From: Leptolyngbya sp. FACHB-60
GTDB taxonomy: Bacteria; Cyanobacteriota; Cyanobacteriia; Phormidesmidales; Phormidesmidaceae
Assembly (NCBI RefSeq): GCF_014695775.1
Contig: NZ_JACJOX010000017.1
Coordinates: forward strand, 248,001 to 312,000
Direction: 5' to 3'
Length of the DNA stretch: 64,000 nucleotides
This document shows, in pieces, positions 27,195 to 35,552 of the stretch (positions within the stretch are counted from its first letter, which is position 1; every line of letters starts with the position of its first letter). Position numbers and translations under genes: made by a program. The notes beneath the pieces were generated by a model. The model saw nothing but the letters and a program-made list of their open reading frames with translations. It had not been told where the DNA came from and ran no database searches.

Positions 27195-29096
27195 CTAAGC
27201 CTTAGGCGACTCTGGAGCGAGCAGCAGATGGGCGGCCTGCTTCACCTGGTCAAACGCGCTAGGGCTAGGCACCAGCGCCGGTAGCCGCACGACACACAGG
27301 TGGGGAAACAGCTCAGCGGGCAAATCGCTGCCGACTTGGTAGCGGTTGTGGACGATGTAGCGCTGGGCAATGCCGCGATCGCCCAGGGTGTGAGTTAGCC
27401 GACTGGCCTCGGCCAAAATCGCCGACTGGTTTTGCACGACACCAATAAACTCGGTGTGCTGAGGGTCTTTGAGCTTGTCTTGGGCAGCGAGCACGCGCTG
27501 CCGCAGGGTGCGCAGGCGGCCCATAAACTCTACCCGGCCGACCACATCTTTGTACTTAATCCAGAGCTTAAAGATCCACCCTAGCCAGTCGCCCAAGGCG
27601 GTGGGCATCTCCAGAAACCGCAGCAGGTGACCAGTGGGGGCGGTGTCGAGCACAATTAGCTGCTGCTCATTGCGCTCGAGCAAATCCATTACGGTAATCA
27701 GCGAGAGCATTTCGTCAATGCCGGGCAGGGCCTGAGCAACAATCTGCCGCCAGGCGGCGGGTCCGTAGGCCATCTGAATGCCGCTAGCAATATCGCCATC
27801 GCCCGCCATCATGTCGGCCAGTTCCCACAGGTAGTCGGTGCGAAACTGATCGAGCACCATGTCAGCGCTGACCTCCTGGGCCTGGAGGTTGGGCCGCAGC
27901 CGAGTGGGTTCGTGTCCGAGGGGCTGGCCAAAGGCATCGCCCAAGGAGTGGGCCGGGTCGATGGACATGACCCGCAGGTTGGCCTCGGGATGGCGCTCGG
28001 CCAACCCCCAGCTCAGCGCCGCCGACACGGTGGTTTTGCCGACGCCGCCCTTGCCACCCACCACAATCAGCCGACGGCCTGCTGCTAATAAGTCTTCTAT
28101 GCCAGGGGAAATTGGCTGCGGCCACGCGAGTATTGGGGAGAGTTCGGCGGCGGGATCTACCCGCGTCTGCTCTGGAGTCAGTGGCTTGACCTGGGGCATA
28201 AGGGCATCGAGGGCGACGCCGCCCAGGGGTTCCTGGGTCTGGGCCGGCACCCAAAGCACTGGCTGCCCTTGAGCGATCGCCTCAAACTCGGCCAGCATTT
28301 GCCGGTGAGTATCTAGAATATGGCCCGCTTCCTGAAGTACGCGATTGATGACCAGACCACCAATGGGGACTTTTAGCCGGTTTAAGGCGGTGATGAAGCG
28401 ATCGCTCTCAGCCCAACTCATCGGCTCGGGAATGCCAATCACCCAGCAGGCAGCGCGATCGCGGTCTTGAATCAGCGCCCGGCCCTGCTCCAAATCGTGG
28501 CGCATGTCGGCGATGAACTGGTCAGCATGATCGGGGGTATAGCGGCCCGCCAGGGTTTCGGTCAGGGTGCGGTGCTTTTGCTGAAACTGCCCCAGCGCCT
28601 CTAGCAAGGTGTCGAGAAAATCCATCAGGGCAAACAGGCTGAGGGTGTGGCCGCTAGGGGCCATATCGACGACGACGCGATCGGCTTCGCGATCGCGCAA
28701 AATCCGCTGAATTTCTAGCAGGGCCATCAACTCATCGAGGCCGGGCCAGCCCATGTCCCACACGGGGCTGAGGTCATCGCCCTCCACAAAACTGCCCCGC
28801 TCGACCAGCAGCTCTAGCACGGTGCCGTAGTCAGCCCGAAACTGCTCTAGCAGCAGCAGCGCATCCAGGGCACGCACCTGCACATTCGCCAAATCGGGTA
28901 GGGGGGTGGGGGTGTTGTCTACCGTCAGTTGCAGCACATCCCCGAGGGAATGAGCCGGGTCAGTGGAGAGCAACAGCACCGTTTCGTTGGGGTGCTGTTG
29001 GGCCAGCTGCCGCGCAAACCCACAGGAAAGAGTGGTTTTGCCCACGCCGCCCTTGCCGCTAACCATAAACAATTGATGGGGCGATGATGTCAGCAT
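27195..29096 (-). CDS. Tandem ArsA/Get3-type ATPase
   Basis: This 633-residue protein contains two complete ArsA/Get3-like P-loop halves. The first has SGKGGVGKTTLSC (about residue 13) with LSTDPAHSLGD, and the second GGKGGVGKTTVSA (about 350) with SIDPAHSLGD. Both deviant Walker A loops keep the signature Lys, and each half has a switch II motif (VVDMAPSGH, VLDTAPTGH). No cysteine cluster for arsenite is evident, and no arsenic genes adjoin it. Single-half Get3-like proteins are common in cyanobacteria; the fused form resembles classical ArsA. The client, perhaps tail-anchored or membrane proteins, is unknown. Confidence 0.9.
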   Translation of the reverse strand: MLTSSPHQLFMVSGKGGVGKTTLSCGFARQLAQQHPNETVLLLSTDPAHSLGDVLQLTVDNTPTPLPDLANVQVRALDALLLLEQFRADYGTVLELLVERGSFVEGDDLSPVWDMGWPGLDELMALLEIQRILRDREADRVVVDMAPSGHTLSLFALMDFLDTLLEALGQFQQKHRTLTETLAGRYTPDHADQFIADMRHDLEQGRALIQDRDRAACWVIGIPEPMSWAESDRFITALNRLKVPIGGLVINRVLQEAGHILDTHRQMLAEFEAIAQGQPVLWVPAQTQEPLGGVALDALMPQVKPLTPEQTRVDPAAELSPILAWPQPISPGIEDLLAAGRRLIVVGGKGGVGKTTVSAALSWGLAERHPEANLRVMSIDPAHSLGDAFGQPLGHEPTRLRPNLQAQEVSADMVLDQFRTDYLWELADMMAGDGDIASGIQMAYGPAAWRQIVAQALPGIDEMLSLITVMDLLERNEQQLIVLDTAPTGHLLRFLEMPTALGDWLGWIFKLWIKYKDVVGRVEFMGRLRTLRQRVLAAQDKLKDPQHTEFIGVVQNQSAILAEASRLTHTLGDRGIAQRYIVHNRYQVGSDLPAELFPHLCVVRLPALVPSPSAFDQVKQAAHLLLAPESPKA

Positions 29097-29202
29097 TGGC
29101 CAACCTTACAGACTGCTGAGCCTAGGGTGCCCAGAGCCGTCCGCCAACGCTGGCCGCAGCATGAAACTTAAGGCCATGGGTGGGGACGAGCCTCTCCGCA
29201 CA

Positions 29203-29223
29203 GGGCAAACAACCGGTTGCCCC
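29203..29223. repeat. Short palindromic intergenic repeat
   Basis: GGGCAA-N8-TTGCCC with the perfect inner palindrome CAACCGGTTG, flanked by CCCTACTGGG. Such G/C-rich palindromes are dispersed in cyanobacterial spacers. It lies between the ArsA-like gene and DUF3105 and could also act as a weak hairpin terminator. Confidence 0.4.
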
Positions 29224-29294
29224 TACTGGGACGACCGCTCAAAATGGAATTTTCTCAGTGCAAAATCTTTCCGTCTCCAACCCATTGCCCCTCT

Positions 29295-29885
29295 CTACCG
29301 CACTGGGTTCTCAGGGCCGCGCCCGCGATAGGTGTCAATAAAGGTGGCGGCGGCTTCAGGTTCAAACTCCGGCAGCCGTAGTTTGTGGGTCCATGCGGTG
29401 AGCACGACTTCTTTGCCTAGCCCGGCCTTGGGCACCACCACCAACCCATCCCAAAGACCTGGAAATTCGTTGGCCCAGGCTGTGAGCGTGTCCATTGCGG
29501 CCTGCCCAGGTTCGTCAACATAGATCACGATGTTGCCGTGCTCGATGGAGTGCACCAGTTCTTCTAACCGCTGCTCTTGGGTGTAGACCCCCGGCAAAAC
29601 AGGATTGGGATCGTGGGGGCCAGAGGTGGGAAACTCGCTGTCGTAGTCGACCGCCTGACCAGGACTAACGTGGGCCTGCCCCTGGTCGGGGAAGGTTTGG
29701 ATCGCCGCCATCGCCGCTTCGCCAACGGTGGTGTTGGGTTCAAAGGCCACCGACTGAGGGCGGTTGCGATACCATAGCCCGCCAATCAGGGCGACCATGA
29801 GCACGCCAATGCCCACTGGGCCAAGTATCACCGACAGCACGCTAGAAGAGGTACGGCGGCGCTTAGATCGTGCAGTCCGAGTCAT
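29295..29885 (-). CDS. DUF3105 domain protein
   Basis: This 196-residue protein has a basic N-terminus (ARSKRRRTSSS), one membrane helix (LGPVGIGVLMVALIGGLWY, about 21-40) and an extracytoplasmic DUF3105 domain. The family core is visible: SGPHDPNPVLPGVY, then LVHSIEHGNIVIYVD (about 110-124), with conserved His residues that may bind metal. The function of the family is not established. The ATG has no strong ribosome-binding site. It is probably transcribed ahead of the ArsA-like gene, though separated by about 200 nt. Confidence 0.85.
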   Translation of the reverse strand: MTRTARSKRRRTSSSVLSVILGPVGIGVLMVALIGGLWYRNRPQSVAFEPNTTVGEAAMAAIQTFPDQGQAHVSPGQAVDYDSEFPTSGPHDPNPVLPGVYTQEQRLEELVHSIEHGNIVIYVDEPGQAAMDTLTAWANEFPGLWDGLVVVPKAGLGKEVVLTAWTHKLRLPEFEPEAAATFIDTYRGRGPENPVR

Positions 29886-30034
29886 AATCCCAATGTAAAA
29901 CTATCAACATACGTCTCGTTGACCAGTGTAGCGGCGGCAGGCAGTGGGTGGGCTAGGGATAATAGCTAGTTGCTGGTGGCATCGATAGCCGTTTTCGCCA
30001 AAAGTAAAGTGATTGGTAGGGGCGAGGGGAAGCC

Positions 30035-30066
30035 TTGACCCTCTAGGGAGCTGGAGGGTATAGGAT
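30035..30066 (+). promoter_or_regulatory. MerR-type promoter/operator of the downstream merR gene
   Basis: A -35 box TTGACC (30035-30040) and a -10 box TAGGAT (30061-30066) are separated by 20 bp, the overlong spacer that MerR regulators remodel. Between them lies a dyad ACCCTC-N10-GAGGGT (30038-30043 and 30054-30059) centred in the spacer, as in CueR/ZntR-type operators. The regulator gene starts 27 nt downstream, so autoregulation is likely. Confidence 0.7.
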
Positions 30067-30092
30067 GAGAATGTCGATATCGGAGGCTCACT

Positions 30093-30515
30093 ATGACTGT
30101 GGCAACCCGGCTAAAAATTGGCGATGTTGCTAAACAAACCGGTATTGCGGTAGGGGCACTGCGCTATTACGAGAGTCTAGGCCTGCTGCACTCGGAGCGC
30201 GGCGACAACGGCTATCGCTACTATTCACCCACAGCGGTACACCAGGTGCAGTTCATTAAAAAGGCTCAGGCACTGGGCTTTTCTCTAGAGGATGTAGGGG
30301 ATGTGCTCAACGTGCACCAGCGAGGGGATGTGCCCTGCGGGTTTGTGCGATCGCTGCTGCAAGACAAGATTCAGCAGCTAGAAGACCAGATTCAGCAAAT
30401 GACGGCGTTTAAGGCCGATTTAGAAAACTATCGCGATCGCTGGGCCGAGACGCAGCCCCGCCCGCAGCCAGGGGATATTTGCCCCCTGATAGAAACCGTG
30501 CCGCTGACGGCGTAG
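30093..30515 (+). CDS. MerR family transcriptional regulator
   Basis: This 140-residue protein has an N-terminal winged helix (KIGDVAKQTGIAVGALRYYESLGLL), a wing with RGDNGYRYYSP, and a long dimerisation helix (about 82-118). Two cysteines lie where metal-sensing MerR proteins bind metal: PCGFV (about 87) and DICPL (about 131). The effector could be a metal or a redox signal; the exact metal cannot be read. The upstream spacer carries a typical MerR operator, pointing to autoregulation. No transporter or efflux gene adjoins it, so its other targets are elsewhere. Confidence 0.9.
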   Translation: MTVATRLKIGDVAKQTGIAVGALRYYESLGLLHSERGDNGYRYYSPTAVHQVQFIKKAQALGFSLEDVGDVLNVHQRGDVPCGFVRSLLQDKIQQLEDQIQQMTAFKADLENYRDRWAETQPRPQPGDICPLIETVPLTA

Positions 30516-30660
30516 CCCTCTTATCAGCACCCTATGAGCAACCCCGCCGATGGGGTTCGATGCTGTGAGCTAAAATGAAAAGCTAGATCAATCCTAGGTT
30601 TCTAGGATGCGATCGGGATAGATCGGTTCTCACTGGCGGTTTAGGCGCAGCATTTTGGCC

Positions 30661-31776
30661 ATGAAAAGGATTGTAGTCGGGCTCTCCGGCGGCGTAGATA
30701 GTTCGGTAGCAGCAGCGACTCTGCACCAGCAGGGGTATGACGTAGTGGGCCTCACCCTGTGGTTGATGAAGGGCAAGGGCCAGTGCTGCTCTGAGGGCAT
30801 GGTCGATGCCGCTAAGCTCTGCGAAGACCTGGGCATTGAGTACCACGTGGTCGATAGTCGCGAGGTGTTTGAGCGCGAAATTATTAACTACTTAGTAGAA
30901 GGTTACGGCAACGGCATCACGCCCCTACCCTGCTCGCAGTGCAACCGGGCGGTCAAGTTTGGGCCGATGTTGCAGTATGCGAGGGAGGAGTTGGGGTGCG
31001 ATCGCATTGCCACCGGCCACTATGCCCGCATCACTCAGAATGCTGAGACGGGCCGCTATGAGCTGCGCCGCGCCGTCGACCCGACCAAAGATCAGTCCTA
31101 CTTTCTCTACGACCTCACCCAGGACTTGCTGGCCGCTTGCGACTTTCCCCTCGGCCACCAGACCAAGATCGAGACCCGCCGTATGGCCACCGAGCTGGGC
31201 CTGCACACCGCCGCCAAGCCCGATAGCCAAGACCTCTGCCTAATCGAGCACCACGGCTCGATGCAGACCTTTTTGGATAAATACCTGGCTCCCAAGCCCG
31301 GCGACATTGTCGATACCGAAGGCCGCATTCTCGGTCAGCATACGGGCATTCACCACTACACCATTGGCCAGCGCAAGGGCTTAGGCATTGCCGCTGCCAA
31401 CCCGCTCTACGTAGTGGGCTTTGACATGGGCAAAAACCACGTCATTGTGGCCGATCGCAGCGATGCCCACCTACCCGACTGCACCGTGCAGCGGGTGAAC
31501 TGGGTCGCGATCGCCGCCCCCCAGGAACCAATGAAGGTGTCGGTGCAAATTCGCTACCGCAGCGAGGCGGTGAGCGCAACGCTGGTTCCCCTACCCGCTG
31601 GAGATGGCACGGGCGATCGGGTGCGTATTGTGTTTGACGAGCCGCAGTTTGGCGTGACTCCCGGTCAGGCGGCAGTGTGGTACGACGGCGATCGGGTGCT
31701 CGGCGGCGGCCTAATTGAGGTTGCTGTCCCTGAGCTGTCTGCCCCTGCAACCGAAGCTGAAGCCCTTAGCCATTGA
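30661..31776 (+). CDS. mnmA: tRNA-specific 2-thiouridylase MnmA
   Basis: This enzyme of about 371 residues thiolates U34 of tRNA-Lys, -Glu and -Gln. It has the PP-loop [12 protein letters not shown] near the N-terminus, the first catalytic cysteine region [11 protein letters not shown] (about 90-100), [15 protein letters not shown], and the second cysteine in SQDLCLI (about 190). The C-terminal IGQRKGLGI and ATPGQ-like ([10 protein letters not shown]) segments complete the family. The ATG at 30661 is preferred to the in-frame TTG two codons earlier. The downstream DUF433 gene begins within 10 nt. Confidence 0.95.
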   Translation: MKRIVVGLSGGVDSSVAAATLHQQGYDVVGLTLWLMKGKGQCCSEGMVDAAKLCEDLGIEYHVVDSREVFEREIINYLVEGYGNGITPLPCSQCNRAVKFGPMLQYAREELGCDRIATGHYARITQNAETGRYELRRAVDPTKDQSYFLYDLTQDLLAACDFPLGHQTKIETRRMATELGLHTAAKPDSQDLCLIEHHGSMQTFLDKYLAPKPGDIVDTEGRILGQHTGIHHYTIGQRKGLGIAAANPLYVVGFDMGKNHVIVADRSDAHLPDCTVQRVNWVAIAAPQEPMKVSVQIRYRSEAVSATLVPLPAGDGTGDRVRIVFDEPQFGVTPGQAAVWYDGDRVLGGGLIEVAVPELSAPATEAEALSH

Positions 31777-31784
31777 ACGCGCCT

Positions 31785-32132
31785 ATGACTTCTCAATCGT
31801 TGAAGACTCAGCTTCAAACTCTCACCGCCGCAGAAAAGGGCGACGCCTTGCAGATTCTGACTGAAACCCTGAGTCGGCCTTCCTTGGGCATTACCAAAAT
31901 TCCCGAGGTAATGGGCGGTGATGCCTGCATTGCGAAGACTCGCTTACCCGTTTGGCTATTTGTCAGTCTGCGGCAGCAGGGCGCTACAGATGCAGAACTT
32001 CTAGAGTCCTACCCTCACCTGACAGCCGCAGATTTAGTGAATGTTTGGGCCTACGCCGATGCCCACCCTGAGGAAATCGCGATCGCCCTTCAAGAACAGA
32101 AAAATGATGTGGACGGTGCTCCTGAACGTTAG
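31785..32132 (+). CDS. DUF433 protein (probable antitoxin), second copy
   Basis: This protein of about 115 residues is a paralogue of that at 9727-10053. They share PxVMGGDACI, TRxPVWLxVSLRQQGAT and YPxLTAADL in the same order. The ATG at 31785 fits the paralogue better than the TTG at 31773 overlapping the mnmA stop. The C-terminal tail (QEQKNDVDGAPER) is longer and acidic. It is followed 2 nt later by the DUF5615 gene. The proposed role is DNA-binding antitoxin and autoregulator, inferred from the family. Confidence 0.87.
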   Translation: MTSQSLKTQLQTLTAAEKGDALQILTETLSRPSLGITKIPEVMGGDACIAKTRLPVWLFVSLRQQGATDAELLESYPHLTAADLVNVWAYADAHPEEIAIALQEQKNDVDGAPER

Positions 32133-32134
32133 TC

Positions 32135-32467
32135 ATGGCTAGGCTATACGCTGACGAGCAGTTTCCTCGTCCCGCTATAGAAGCACTGCGCAGATTTGGC
32201 CATAAGGTTACGACCATTCAAGAAGCTGGGCAAGCAGGAGCGGCTGATCCCGATGTTCTAACCTTTGCGATCGCCAATCAGCTCACTGTCTTAACGCAAA
32301 ATCGCCGTGATTTCATCAAGCTACACCAGCTAAACCCTAACCATGCTGGAATCATTGTTTGCTCAGAGAATCGAGACTTCCTCGGACTAGCTCAGCGGAT
32401 TAATGATGCTATCTGCAATGAGACGTCGCTTCAAGGTAAGCTGCTGCGAGTTATTCGGCTTGGATAG
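32135..32467 (+). CDS. DUF5615 PIN-like protein (probable toxin), second copy
   Basis: This 110-residue PIN-like protein is paralogous to that at 9383-9724. Shared features are LYADE at the N-terminus, the QEAGQ segment, LTxNRxDFIxLH with its conserved Asp, HAGIIVC and the GKLxRV end. Acidic residues expected for an RNase centre are present (YADE, PDV, RRDF). It is encoded 2 nt after its DUF433 partner, on the opposite strand to the first pair and 22 kb away. Activity is inferred from the family. Confidence 0.86.
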   Translation: MARLYADEQFPRPAIEALRRFGHKVTTIQEAGQAGAADPDVLTFAIANQLTVLTQNRRDFIKLHQLNPNHAGIIVCSENRDFLGLAQRINDAICNETSLQGKLLRVIRLG

Positions 32468-32520
32468 CTGTTTTAGGTGCATAGCGTTGTTACAAAACCG
32501 ATCGAACCAGGTATTGCCCG

Positions 32521-32808
32521 ATGTCTGATATCACCAAAGACCAGCAGCACCCCCAATACAAGACCGATCGCCAGGTGGTAAACCAGCTTTTGGCCGGAGA
32601 AGCCAACGACTACAACCTGGTCGAACTGGCCCGGCTGATGACCCGCTACGAAGGCTTCCCCGGCGCCCGCGATATTCAGACTGACCTCAAGAAAGCCCTC
32701 AACCGCTGGCAGCTCACCGAGGCCGAGCTATTTGAGAAAACCCGCGCCATTCACCAGCAGGGCGAGGTCTACAAAGGGCTAGGCCGAGGTCGCGAAGACT
32801 GGAGCTAG
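32521..32808 (+). CDS. DUF3288 family protein
   Basis: This 95-residue protein of a small cyanobacteria-specific family (DUF3288) starts with SDITKDQQHPQYKTDRQVVN and contains LARLMTRYEGFPGARDIQ and WQLTEAELFEKTRAIHQ. The sequence is soluble and helical, with no signal peptide. Function is unknown. It lies 17 nt upstream of ggt on the same strand, so the two may be co-transcribed, though no link is known. Confidence 0.88.
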   Translation: MSDITKDQQHPQYKTDRQVVNQLLAGEANDYNLVELARLMTRYEGFPGARDIQTDLKKALNRWQLTEAELFEKTRAIHQQGEVYKGLGRGREDWS

Positions 32809-32825
32809 GGATATACTACTCACCT

Positions 32826-34406
32826 ATGAGTATCCCTAAAGCCAATCGGGGCGCAGTGGCGGCGGGCCACGCCCTCACCGCCGAAGCTGGAGCCGAGATG
32901 CTGCGCCAGGGCGGCAATGCCTTTGATGCGGCGATCGCCGCTGCCTTCACAGCCTGCGTAGTCGAATCGTCATTGACCTCCCTAGCGGGGGGTGGCTTTT
33001 TGCTGACCCATACGGCGGCGGGCGAAAACCGGCTGTTCGACTTTTTTTGCCAAACGCCCCGGTCGCAGAAAACTGAGCGATCGCCCGATTTCTACCCTAT
33101 CCACGCCAACTTTGGCGATACCACCCAGGAGTTTCACATTGGCCTAGGGTCGATGGCGGTGCCAGGGGCGATCGCAGGGCTGCTCCACGTCCATCAAAAA
33201 CTGGGGCGACTGCCGCTAGAGAAAATTGTCGCTCCGGCTCAGCATTGGGCTACTGAAGGTTTTGAGGTCGATGCCTTTCGTGCCCATAGCTTTGAGATCC
33301 TATCGCCTATTCTCACTGCTACCGCTGCTGCCAGGGCAATCTATGCGCCGAAGGGCGACTTGCTGACCCAAGGCGATCGCCTCTATCTACCCGACTTCGC
33401 CGCCTTTCTGCACGACCTAGTGCGCCACGGGGCCGACTGGTTTTATCAGGGCGATTTGGCCCATGCGATCGCCCAAGACTGCCAGAGCCACGGCGGCTAC
33501 TTGAGCCTGGAAGATCTGCAAACCTACCGTGTGATCGAGCGCGTCCCCCTGAGCGTGGCCTACGGCGGCGACACGATTCTGACCAACCCGCCCCCCAGTT
33601 CTGGCGGTACGCTGATCGCCTTTGCGCTGCACCTGTTGGCACAGGTGTCGCCCGCCTGCACTCCCCACAGCAGCCCCCGCCACGTGGCCATTTTGCGAGA
33701 CGTCATGAGCCTGACCAACCTGGCTCGCCAGCAGGGCTACGACGACCACCTCTACCGCCCCGATATTGCCGAGGAGTTTCTTAGCCCAGCCCACTTGGCC
33801 CCCTATCTAGAACAGCTCCGGGCCACCCTCAGCCAGCGCGGTAATCGGTGGGGCAGCACCACCCACATTAGCGCGATCGATGGTGAGGGCAACGCCGCTA
33901 GTCTCACCACCTCCAACGGCGAAGGCTCGGCCTGCATCATCTCTGGCACTGGCATCATGATGAACAATATGCTGGGCGAAGAAGACCTCAGCCCCCAGGG
34001 CTTTCACCAGTGGCCACCCAATCAGCGCATGTCGTCGATGATGGCCCCCACCATAGTGCTCAAAGACGGCAAACCCCATATCGTGCTGGGCTCGGGCGGG
34101 TCTAACCGCATTCGCACCGCAATTTTGCAGGTGGTGTCAAACGTGCTCGACTTTGGCATGGATATTGAAACCGCCGTCAGGGCGCCCCGCCTTCACTGGG
34201 AGCGAGGGGCGCTGCATCTGGAACCTGGTTATGAGCAGGCGGCGATCGCCGCCCAGGGCATTACCGGCGATGACGTCTGCACCTGGTGGCAGGCCAGCAG
34301 CATGTTTTTTGGCGGCGTCCACGCCGTGGCCGTTGGTCCCGATGGCACTCTCTCGGGCGTAGGCGACAGCCGCCGAGGGGGAGCCTGGGTTGTCGTCGAT
34401 GGCTAG
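32826..34406 (+). CDS. ggt: Gamma-glutamyltransferase
   Basis: This 526-residue Ntn hydrolase transfers or hydrolyses gamma-glutamyl groups of glutathione and related peptides. The autocleavage nucleophile is the Thr of STTHISAIDGEGNAASLT (about residue 340). The substrate motifs GSMAVPGAIAGL and GSGGSNRIRTAILQV are present, as is MMNNMLGEEDL. No signal peptide is visible; the protein starts directly with SIPKANRGAVAAGH, so it may be cytoplasmic or use an unusual export route. Length is normal for the family. Confidence 0.93.
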   Translation: MSIPKANRGAVAAGHALTAEAGAEMLRQGGNAFDAAIAAAFTACVVESSLTSLAGGGFLLTHTAAGENRLFDFFCQTPRSQKTERSPDFYPIHANFGDTTQEFHIGLGSMAVPGAIAGLLHVHQKLGRLPLEKIVAPAQHWATEGFEVDAFRAHSFEILSPILTATAAARAIYAPKGDLLTQGDRLYLPDFAAFLHDLVRHGADWFYQGDLAHAIAQDCQSHGGYLSLEDLQTYRVIERVPLSVAYGGDTILTNPPPSSGGTLIAFALHLLAQVSPACTPHSSPRHVAILRDVMSLTNLARQQGYDDHLYRPDIAEEFLSPAHLAPYLEQLRATLSQRGNRWGSTTHISAIDGEGNAASLTTSNGEGSACIISGTGIMMNNMLGEEDLSPQGFHQWPPNQRMSSMMAPTIVLKDGKPHIVLGSGGSNRIRTAILQVVSNVLDFGMDIETAVRAPRLHWERGALHLEPGYEQAAIAAQGITGDDVCTWWQASSMFFGGVHAVAVGPDGTLSGVGDSRRGGAWVVVDG

Positions 34407-34517
34407 GGCATGCACCCACCTCAGTCTAGACACGCCATTCGACTGTTGAAACCCCAATTTCCAGCAAAGAGGGGGGTTGTTTGACACAATACCAATAGCC
34501 CCTACCCAACCCCGAGC

Positions 34518-35447
34518 ATGGCCCCAAGCATGGATTTCACCGCTGCCCTGCCCACATTTTTTATCACCCTGCGCGAAGGGGTAGAAGCGGCCCTGGTCGT
34601 CGGCATTGTGCTGGCCTGCTTGGCCAAGGCCAACCGCCAAAGCCTCAACCCCTGGGCCTATGCTGGCATCGCCGCTGGGCTAGCCGGTAGCGTCATGCTT
34701 GGCATTGCGCTGGGGATGGGGCTCCAGCAGATTCAGCAGGTGCTGCCCAGTTTGCAAACGGTGATCAAGCCGCTGTTGAATGTGCTGTTTGGGGCGATCG
34801 CCATTATCATGCTGAGCTGGATGCTGCTGTGGATGACCCGCCAGGCCCGCAGTCTCAAGGGCGAAATTGAAGGTACGGTGCGATCGGCGCTAGACGAGGC
34901 CCAAACCGCCGGCTGGAGCATCTTTAGCCTGGTCTGCATCGCCGTGCTGCGCGAAGGGTTTGAAACAGTGCTGTTTATTTTTACCAACGTTGAAACGAGC
35001 GTGTCTGCCGTAGCAGGGGCTGTGGGTGGCTTGCTTGGGGCCGTACTCATCGGCTTGGCGCTATTTCGCTGGGGTCTGCGCATCAACCTCAAGCGCTTCT
35101 TTCAAGTGATGGGGATACTGCTACTCCTGATCGTCAGCGGCCTGGTAGTTTCGGTCTTTAAGAATTTAGATGCGGCCCTAGCCGCCATTAGCCAAATCAA
35201 CCCCACCGCCGACCTCTGCTTCGCTCAAAGCTCCTGCATCCTCGGCCCGCTGGTGTGGGATGGCAGCACCATTCTGCCCGATCGCCAATTCCCCGGCATT
35301 GTCTTCAAAACCTTGCTCGGCTACCGCGATCACCTTTATCTACTTCAAATCATCGCCTACCTGGGCTTTTTAGCCCTCGTCGGCAGCCGCTACTTCCGCA
35401 GCCTCAACCCCTCTCTACCCACAACTACCCCATCCCCCACTCCCTAA
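34518..35447 (+). CDS. FTR1 family iron permease
   Basis: This 309-residue integral membrane protein has seven or so helices. Both conserved R-E-x-x-E motifs of high-affinity iron permeases are present: LREGVEAALV (about 17) and LREGFETVLF (about 147). It resembles EfeU/FTR1. No EfeO or EfeB partner is nearby, so it acts with elements encoded elsewhere or with a simple periplasmic iron donor. The C-terminal tail is short and Ser/Thr/Pro-rich. No Fur box is evident upstream. Confidence 0.92.
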   Translation: MAPSMDFTAALPTFFITLREGVEAALVVGIVLACLAKANRQSLNPWAYAGIAAGLAGSVMLGIALGMGLQQIQQVLPSLQTVIKPLLNVLFGAIAIIMLSWMLLWMTRQARSLKGEIEGTVRSALDEAQTAGWSIFSLVCIAVLREGFETVLFIFTNVETSVSAVAGAVGGLLGAVLIGLALFRWGLRINLKRFFQVMGILLLLIVSGLVVSVFKNLDAALAAISQINPTADLCFAQSSCILGPLVWDGSTILPDRQFPGIVFKTLLGYRDHLYLLQIIAYLGFLALVGSRYFRSLNPSLPTTTPSPTP

Positions 35448-35552
35448 TCGCCCTCACCTCCCCCACTCATCCACCCATCTACTCACCTTCTCCCCACCCC
35501 TCCCCAAACCGCGATATACTCCTTCGAGCCATCCCCACTAAGGACATCACCC
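35448..35552 (+). other. Polypyrimidine spacer before glmU
   Basis: The spacer is almost pure C/T/A with repeated CCCCAC/CTCCCC words from about 35450 to 35510, similar to the tract at 7440-7527 (shared word CTCCCCCACTC). It ends about 40 nt before the glmU start. Confidence 0.45.
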
